A DNA stretch of 9,695 bases. Source: an uncultured Eubacteriales bacterium (GTDB lineage: Bacteria; Bacillota; Clostridia; Oscillospirales; CAG-272). The DNA lies in contig CAKRPQ010000079.1 in NCBI GenBank assembly GCA_934385225.1, positions 1-9,695 of the forward strand, written 5' to 3'. This document shows positions 5,479 to 9,695 of the stretch, piece by piece (the stretch's first letter is position 1; each line of letters opens with the position of its first letter). The position numbers were made by a program, and so were the translations under genes. The notes under the pieces were generated by a model, which ran no database searches, was not told the DNA's origin, and worked only from the letters and a program-made list of their open reading frames with translations.

Positions 5479-8133
5479 TTATTTTTGTTCGGTCGTTTTG
5501 TAGATTTTGTAGCCTGTGGTGTTTGACGTGTAGGACGAGGCGAAGCTGTATCCGTTCTGCGTTTCGATAAGGCGGTATTCCACCGTTCTCGCGGGAATGA
5601 GCTTTGAAATGTCGGCATAGAACTGAACCGTAAGATCGGTTTCGCCGTCCGATTCGTGTTCACTCAGAATGTCGAATTCCATTTTTCTTGTGCCTCTGTT
5701 TTTAAGCGAATATCTGCCGTCGCCGCTTTCGTTCATAAGTTCGGGCGCGGGAGAAAAGTCGGTAGAGCCGAAGCAGTCTCGTACAAACTGTTTTATGTCG
5801 CTTTCGGAAACGCCAATGCCGCCGAGACGTGTTACCGCAAACTCCGTTATGTCGTATATCTGCTGGTAGTTGAGATCGTCGCAGTCGGGAATGTTGTAGT
5901 CAAGCACCGACGAGAAGTAATCCGAAAGGAATTTTCCTGCCGTGCTTGATGCCGACGATGTCATATTCGTCAGGCATACACCCGAACTTCCGACGCTTAC
6001 ATACAGACTGTGCTTTGCGCGCTCCGTCCTCGGAACGGATTTTTTCGGCGGATTTGTTATCGTATATGTGAATACGATGCGCGAATGACCGTCGATATAC
6101 ATTTTGCTTATCTCGTATGAGTCGAATGAAATGTTTTCGTATTCGTTGAATACGGATCTTTCGGACGCCGACGAGAGCTGCGACAGCATATTTGCGTTCC
6201 CCGAAATGAGTGCTTCAAGAAACTGTCGTATCTGCGCGGCACCGCTGCCCGAATAGTTGAGTTTGCTCCAATCTTCGATGTCGTCGATGGTCTCTTCGGT
6301 TTTGTCCTCTTCCGTGTCGTCGTCCGTTCCGTTGAGTATTCTTGAAACATACGACGCCGGGAAGGTGAATGTGTCGAGAATCCATTCGCCGTTTGTCGAG
6401 CGGCTGAGCTCGCAGTCGTACGAGAACTGAATTTTCTGGTCATAGAAGACCGTGTCGGCGGAAACGGTCAGAGTCGCGTGAGCACTTCCGAGGCTTGAAA
6501 CGGAGGTGGTAGTTTTGACCGAATCGTAACCTGAAAGAGCCGTGTAGCCGCCGTAGCGGTAGAGGCCGTCTTCACCCGTGACGAATATGGACGTTTCGGG
6601 AGTGTCGACATAGAGGGACATCAGCTTTTTGACAATGTCGGGCGCAAAGAGCGTTCCGAGATAATCTTCGAGCATTTTTACCGTCGTTATATCGCGCGCG
6701 GTGACCTTTTCGTATGTTACGCCGCCGTATTCCATAGTCGCGTCCTCGGTGACAAGTCCCGACGCATAGCCCGTAAACCACGAATATGCCTCGCAGGCAT
6801 CGGCAAACAGTGTCTTGATATTTCTCTTTTCGGTGTAGTCCTCGTAAAGTCGCTTTGCAAGATGATCTTCGCCCTCGTTTTTGTAGTTGAGTTCGGTTGA
6901 AGAACCAAGCAGAGAGTATGTGTAATTGAACACATCGCCTTCATAGACAAAGAGAAGTATCGGGAATCCCTCGGCGGGCTTACAGTATATGTTCATATCC
7001 TTGTCGAAATACATATCGCCCGTGAGATGCAGGTTTCTCATCGCCTTTTTGTCGAGCGTGTATGCGACGGTGAGCTTGTATGCGTCTATTCTGACGTCCT
7101 CGGCTATATCAAAGGAACTGAAAAGGGAAAAATCGGTCACATTGTATTCGAGTGGGGAAAGTTCTTCTTTGCGGTTTGCTTCGATCCAGTTTTTCGCCGC
7201 ATCGTCGCGGATCGTGTCGAGTTTTTCCTCGTCATCGACGTAGAACTGCCATGTGATGCCGAGGTCAAACGAGACGTAATAGACGGTATTCAGAATTTCG
7301 CCGTCATCGCCGTAAATTTCTATCGGAATATTGATCTTGCTTCCGTCGTAAAAAGGCGTTCCCGCAAGTGCGTAGGCTTCCATTACCGACGCAGGGACTT
7401 TTATCGGCAGCTTTTCCCATGTCACACTGCCGTCGAGTGTGATATATACCTGCGGTTCGCTCGGCGGAAATGAATAGAAATTGTACGAAGCGAAACCGAT
7501 GTTGTTGCTGAGGAATATACCCGTGTAAAGCGAGTCGTGCCAGTTCTGCGACGGCGGTGCGCCGTCCGCTTTGATCCACGTTTTTCCTGCGTCCTCTGTT
7601 ATATAGACAAAGGTGTCGACCATGCCGTTCGCGATTATAAGAGCTCCGCATTTTGCCGACCAGAACGATGCCGTGAACTTGTCTATTGTACCGACAGTCA
7701 CCGTGTCGAGAGAGAGCGTGCTTTGAATCCATGTCGTGCCGCCGTCGTCGGTAGAGGCAATTTGCAGGTTCGGCAGACTTATATCGGGGCAGTAAATTAT
7801 GTACATTCTGTTTCCGCTTATCACGAGTTGCTTGCGCGGGTGCGCCGTCGAAGAATTGTTGTTTATAAGCGGCGTTTCGATTATTTTGCCCTCATATGCA
7901 TCGCGGATTATGATCTTTGACGAGTAAACGTCGAGATACGCTTTGTCCGACGGTGCGGGATAGTCGCTGTCGTTGTCGAAGTGACTGAATCCGATGCCGA
8001 TGTCAAGCGTGAGATTTGCGTTGTTCACTTTTCTTTTTTCGCCGCTGCCGCACCCCGCGAGGCACATAAGCCCTGCCGCACATATAAGAGCGGCGCAAAT
8101 ACATTTTTTATTATGAAAAAACTTTTTTATCAT
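5479..8133 (-). CDS. Large lipoprotein with Asp-box (BNR) repeats, function unknown
   Basis: 884-aa protein predicted to be exported and lipid-anchored on the outer face of the membrane. The N-terminus is basic (MIKKFFHNKK), then hydrophobic, then a lipobox L25-A-G-C28. Residues about 60-300 hold four Asp-box motifs ending in TW: TDDGGTTW (128-135), TEDAGKTW (179-186), a degenerate TLDGSVTW (232-239) and SFDLGITW (288-295), as in BNR/sialidase-like propellers. This domain probably is a scaffold or binding propeller; the sialidase arginine triad was not recognised. Residues about 472-595 (YLGTLFAPDIVKKL, then EDGLYRYGG and a strand-rich tail) faintly recall the IseA/YoeB DL-endopeptidase-inhibitor type, a tentative idea. 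An acidic linker (604-621) separates a C-terminal half of two alpha/beta stretches (about 629-725 and 733-884) that I do not recognise. GGAG lies about 13 nt before the ATG, a long spacing. First gene of its operon. Confidence 0.82.
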   Translation of the reverse strand: MIKKFFHNKKCICAALICAAGLMCLAGCGSGEKRKVNNANLTLDIGIGFSHFDNDSDYPAPSDKAYLDVYSSKIIIRDAYEGKIIETPLINNNSSTAHPRKQLVISGNRMYIIYCPDISLPNLQIASTDDGGTTWIQSTLSLDTVTVGTIDKFTASFWSAKCGALIIANGMVDTFVYITEDAGKTWIKADGAPPSQNWHDSLYTGIFLSNNIGFASYNFYSFPPSEPQVYITLDGSVTWEKLPIKVPASVMEAYALAGTPFYDGSKINIPIEIYGDDGEILNTVYYVSFDLGITWQFYVDDEEKLDTIRDDAAKNWIEANRKEELSPLEYNVTDFSLFSSFDIAEDVRIDAYKLTVAYTLDKKAMRNLHLTGDMYFDKDMNIYCKPAEGFPILLFVYEGDVFNYTYSLLGSSTELNYKNEGEDHLAKRLYEDYTEKRNIKTLFADACEAYSWFTGYASGLVTEDATMEYGGVTYEKVTARDITTVKMLEDYLGTLFAPDIVKKLMSLYVDTPETSIFVTGEDGLYRYGGYTALSGYDSVKTTTSVSSLGSAHATLTVSADTVFYDQKIQFSYDCELSRSTNGEWILDTFTFPASYVSRILNGTDDDTEEDKTEETIDDIEDWSKLNYSGSGAAQIRQFLEALISGNANMLSQLSSASERSVFNEYENISFDSYEISKMYIDGHSRIVFTYTITNPPKKSVPRTERAKHSLYVSVGSSGVCLTNMTSSASSTAGKFLSDYFSSVLDYNIPDCDDLNYQQIYDITEFAVTRLGGIGVSESDIKQFVRDCFGSTDFSPAPELMNESGDGRYSLKNRGTRKMEFDILSEHESDGETDLTVQFYADISKLIPARTVEYRLIETQNGYSFASSYTSNTTGYKIYKTTEQK

Positions 8134-8176
8134 GTTGAAATATCGTCTCCGTTATCTGTTTTCGGTTACATTTAAT

Positions 8177-8205
8177 AATATAGCACTTTTCTCTCTGTTT
8201 TTCAA
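8177..8205 (-). promoter_or_regulatory. Sigma-A promoter of the lipoprotein-HAD-isomerase operon
   Basis: On the minus strand TTGAAA (8205-8200) and TATATT (8182-8177) are separated by 17 bp. Both hexamers match the consensus at five positions or nearly so. Transcription should begin near 8170, giving a 5' untranslated region of about 37 nt before the ATG at 8133. No other promoter-like pair is needed for the downstream genes. Confidence 0.7.
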
Positions 8206-8283
8206 GGCAAAACCGATTATATTTATGATTTTTTCACATTTTGAAGTACGAAAAACGGTTTGCTCAAAATACAAAAGAGTTAA

Positions 8284-8302
8284 TTTGTGAAAAATACACA
8301 AA
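8284..8302. repeat. Short inverted repeat between divergent promoters
   Basis: TTTGTG (8284-8289) and CACAAA (8297-8302) are exact reverse complements 7 bp apart. The site lies in the AT-rich stretch of about 150 bp between the minus-strand lipoprotein promoter and the plus-strand S10 promoter, where nothing else is apparent. It could be a protein-binding site. It resembles Rex half-sites but has one base too few in the spacer. Confidence 0.25.
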
Positions 8303-8355
8303 AAAGACTGTCAAATTTCGTTAAAAATTCTATACATATTATTTTGCGTAAAGTC

Positions 8356-8384
8356 TTGCAATTTGAACTCGGATATTGTATAAT
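8356..8384 (+). promoter_or_regulatory. Sigma-A promoter of the S10 ribosomal protein operon
   Basis: TTGCAA (8356-8361) and a perfect TATAAT (8379-8384) are separated by 17 bp, in AT-rich DNA. Transcription should begin near 8391, about 330 nt before the rpsJ start codon. Confidence 0.82.
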
Positions 8385-8426
8385 ATTAAAGTCTGAGAAT
8401 GCGAAGAAACGGGAGGTTGCCGTCGT

Positions 8427-8459
8427 ATGACGGGGAATTTCCGTGGAGTATGTCCGTAA
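8427..8459 (+). CDS. Possible 10-codon leader peptide in the S10 leader
   Basis: ATG (8427) opens a frame reading MTGNFRGVCP, closed by TAA (8457-8459). GGGAGG (8411-8416) lies 10 nt upstream as a possible Shine-Dalgarno. The start codon sits at the loop of the CCGTC/GACGG hairpin and the Shine-Dalgarno lies in the enclosing stem, so translation could affect folding. Such a short frame may occur by chance and the purine run may have a purely structural role. Confidence 0.22.
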   Translation: MTGNFRGVCP

Positions 8460-8549
8460 CTTGATCGGGCGGGACAATTTTGGTACGCTTTGTTTGTCGG
8501 TGACTTTACCTGCCGATGAATGACGTGCGTTCCCTGGTTTTTAGCTTAT

Positions 8550-8584
8550 CCGGAATCGCAAATGCTGTGCGAAATCCGGTTTTT
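8550..8584 (+). terminator. Candidate intrinsic terminator (attenuator) inside the S10 leader
   Basis: CCGGA (8550-8554) pairs with TCCGG (8575-8579) and CGCA (8557-8560) with TGCG (8568-8571). The AT/AAA internal loop could give one further T-A pair, and the hairpin loop is AATGCTG. TTTTT (8580-8584) follows directly. Sited about 190 nt after the likely start and 139 nt before rpsJ, it would stop transcription of the operon before the first gene unless it is prevented from forming. Confidence 0.55.
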
Positions 8585-8722
8585 GTAAGGAATGCCGAGA
8601 AACACACGGCGCGGTGTACAGATAAATTCGCCCCATTTTACAAATACCCGTTCAGACAGGTCCTGTAACTTATTATATGTGCACAAAAGACTTACGGGTA
8701 AATCTAAAAGGAGGCAAAAAAC

Positions 8723-9034
8723 ATGGCAGTTAAGGAAAAGATCAGAGTTAAACTGAAAAGCTACGATAACACGCTTGTTGACGCTGCAGCCGAGAAGATC
8801 GTTGCACTCGCTAAGCGTAACGGCGCAGAGGTTTCCGGACCTATCCCGCTTCCGACCGACAGAGAGATCACTACGATCCTTCGTGCGGTTCACAAGTATA
8901 AGGATAGCCGCGAACAGTTCGAGCTCAGAACTCACAAGAGACTCATCGACATCATCAAGCCGTCCGAAAAAACGGTTGATGCGCTCATGAGTGTCGAACT
9001 TCCCGCAGGTGTTGAGATTGAGGTAAAGATCTGA
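8723..9034 (+). CDS. rpsJ: Small ribosomal subunit protein S10
   Basis: 103-aa component of the 30S subunit head, also known in its NusE role in antitermination complexes. The full length matches the family. Recognisable segments are IRVKLKSYDNTLVDAAAEKIV, GAEVSGPIPLPTDREITTILRAVHKYKDSREQFELRTHKRLIDI and ELPAGVEIEVKI. The signature around RTHKRLIDI (residues 69-77) is intact. The ATG has an excellent Shine-Dalgarno (AGGAGG, 8709-8714, 8 nt spacing). It is the first gene of the operon, with no elongation factor Tu gene just upstream. TGA stop. Confidence 0.98.
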   Translation: MAVKEKIRVKLKSYDNTLVDAAAEKIVALAKRNGAEVSGPIPLPTDREITTILRAVHKYKDSREQFELRTHKRLIDIIKPSEKTVDALMSVELPAGVEIEVKI

Positions 9035-9050
9035 AACCTGCAAAATTCCA

Positions 9051-9124
9051 CGCAACCGCTTCGGTAAGCGAAGCATCTTGCGGTCAAGTTGGCGAACCCG
9101 AAAAGGGAAATCCAAAACGTCAAC
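9051..9124 (+). promoter_or_regulatory. Two adjacent hairpins in the rpsJ-rplC spacer
   Basis: The 109-nt spacer is long for neighbouring ribosomal protein genes. First hairpin: CGCAA/TTGCG (9051-9055 with 9078-9082) around GCTTCG/CGAAGC (9058-9063 with 9069-9074), loop GTAAG. Second: GTTGGCG/CGTCAAC (9088-9094 with 9118-9124, one G-U), enclosing CCC/GGG (9097-9099 with 9105-9107). Neither is followed by a T-run, so termination is unlikely. RNA processing, stability or protein binding are possibilities. Confidence 0.4.
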
Positions 9125-9143
9125 CAATAACCCGGGAGGAAAA

Positions 9144-9695
9144 ATGAAAAAGGGTATTATCGGTAAGAAAATCGGTATGACACAGATTTTCGACGAGGTC
9201 GGAAACGTCATTCCGGTAACGGTAATCGAGGCAGGTCCGTGCGTTGTCGCACAGAAGAAGACTGTCGAAAACGACGGTTATGACGCCGTTCAGCTCGGTT
9301 TTTCCGATGTAAAGGAAAAGCATCTCACGAAGGCTGAAAAAGGTCATTTCGAAAAGGCGGGCGTTTCGATGAAGAAACATCTTAAAGAATTCCGCCTTGA
9401 CGATTGCTCCGCAATCAATGTAGGTGACGTTATATCTGTCGATACCTTCGCCGCAGGCGACAAGGTCGACGTAACCGGTATAACAAAGGGTCGCGGATAC
9501 ACGGGTGCCGTAAAACGCTGGAACAACCACGTTCTTACTCACACTCACGGTGTCGGTCCTATCCACCGTCAGGTTGGTTCTATGGGAGCAAACTCTTCGC
9601 CTTCTCGTGTTTTCAAAAACAAGAAGATGGCAGGACAGTACGGTAACGAACAGGTTACTGTTCTTAATCTTAATGTCGTTAAGATCGACGCCGAA
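9144..9695 (+). CDS. rplC: Large ribosomal subunit protein L3, cut by the window end
   Basis: 50S protein that binds 23S rRNA early in assembly and reaches toward the peptidyl transferase centre. The 184 visible residues start MKKGIIGKKIGMTQIFDEVGN, the normal N-terminus. They contain the signature region TGITKGRGYTGAVKRW, then HTHGVGPIHRQVGSMGANSSPSRVFKNKKMAGQYGNEQVTVLNLNVVKIDAE. The extended loop carries SMGANSSPS and lacks the glutamine that PrmB methylates in Escherichia coli L3. About 20-25 C-terminal residues are missing, since L3 usually has 205-210 aa. The ATG follows a Shine-Dalgarno (GGGAGGA, 9134-9140). It is the second gene of the S10 operon; rplD would be expected next, outside the window. 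Confidence 0.97.
   Translation, partial: MKKGIIGKKIGMTQIFDEVGNVIPVTVIEAGPCVVAQKKTVENDGYDAVQLGFSDVKEKHLTKAEKGHFEKAGVSMKKHLKEFRLDDCSAINVGDVISVDTFAAGDKVDVTGITKGRGYTGAVKRWNNHVLTHTHGVGPIHRQVGSMGANSSPSRVFKNKKMAGQYGNEQVTVLNLNVVKIDAE

Larger units (their letters stand above)
8391..8722 (+). promoter_or_regulatory. Long structured 5' leader of the S10 operon, candidate attenuator
   Basis: This stretch of about 330 nt holds no convincing gene apart from a possible 10-codon reading frame. Hairpins seen by eye: CCGTC/GACGG with a GTAT loop (8420-8433), enclosed by ACGGGAG/TTTCCGT (8409-8415 with 8438-8444); TTTGTCGG/CCGATGAA (8493-8500 with 8513-8520), enclosed by GGTACGC/GCGTTCC (8482-8488 with 8527-8533, one T-T mismatch); a terminator-like hairpin with T-run (8550-8584); and TACCCGT/ACGGGTA (8645-8651 with 8694-8700), just before the rpsJ Shine-Dalgarno. 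TGCGTTCC (8526-8533) can alternatively pair with the 5' arm of the terminator. Autogenous control of S10 operons through their leader is known in Escherichia coli (by L4). Whether this leader works likewise is inference, and I do not recognise it as a named RNA family. Confidence 0.55.

Noticed and set aside
5479..8133. Lipoprotein as an active sialidase
   Set aside because: Asp-boxes alone do not show catalysis; the FRIP motif and arginine triad were not recognised, and half of the protein is unrelated to sialidases.
8374..8387. ATATT-GTAT-AATAT symmetry at the S10 -10 box as an operator
   Set aside because: It is built almost wholly from A and T around a consensus -10 and is expected by chance, unlike the mixed-base dyad at the ackA promoter.
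8280..8477. 65-codon minus-strand frame over the S10 promoter
   Set aside because: It runs across a clear sigma-A promoter and leader hairpins, has no Shine-Dalgarno and no recognisable content.
8651..8678. Second promoter inside the S10 leader (TTCAGA, then TATTAT or TTATAT)
   Set aside because: Where the spacing is right the hexamers match poorly, and where the -10 is good there is no -35. The sequence is better explained as part of a folded leader.
8546..9211. 221-codon minus-strand frame opposite the S10 leader and rpsJ
   Set aside because: Shadow of rpsJ on the other strand, extended through non-coding leader; no supporting features.

Overview
The window looks like chromosomal DNA from a bacterium of the class Clostridia (Bacillota), possibly an uncultured gut or rumen lineage. 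The support is strong Shine-Dalgarno sequences, sigma-A type promoters with 17-bp spacers, a Gram-positive style lipoprotein, an AckA of clostridial type, and S10 and L3 at the head of a ribosomal protein operon. GC is roughly balanced, Ile ATA codons are common and TGA is an ordinary stop. The lineage below class is a guess.

Left part, plus strand (1-3989). The tail of a nitroreductase-family gene is interrupted by an in-frame TGA near the window edge. It is followed almost at once by a GNAT acetyltransferase. A clean promoter whose -10 box sits inside a perfect inverted repeat then drives ackA (acetate kinase), a TIM-barrel sugar isomerase/epimerase that overlaps ackA by 4 nt, and an AraC-family regulator 10 nt further on. 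ackA has no pta beside it; it appears to be co-transcribed with a sugar isomerase and a sugar-type regulator. A strong bidirectional terminator (about 3989-4024) ends this operon.

Middle, minus strand (8205 down to 4039). One promoter drives a three-gene operon: a large 884-aa lipoprotein with Asp-box (BNR) repeats, a HAD phosphatase resembling phosphoglycolate phosphatases, and a second TIM-barrel isomerase of the hydroxypyruvate-isomerase type. The gaps are only 12 and 18 nt. The operon ends on the same bidirectional terminator, so two different sugar isomerase/epimerase genes converge on it.

Right part, plus strand (8356-9695). A second sigma-A promoter, divergent from the lipoprotein promoter, begins a leader of about 330 nt ahead of rpsJ (S10), then a 109-nt structured spacer and rplC (L3, cut by the window end). 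The leader contains a terminator-like hairpin with a T-run. It also contains two upstream helices that are mutually exclusive with each other and, in one case, with the terminator, and a possible 10-codon open reading frame with its own Shine-Dalgarno. This layout suggests transcription attenuation of the S10 operon and is the most interesting unexplained structure in the window.

No tRNA, rRNA, CRISPR array, insertion sequence or prophage gene was seen.
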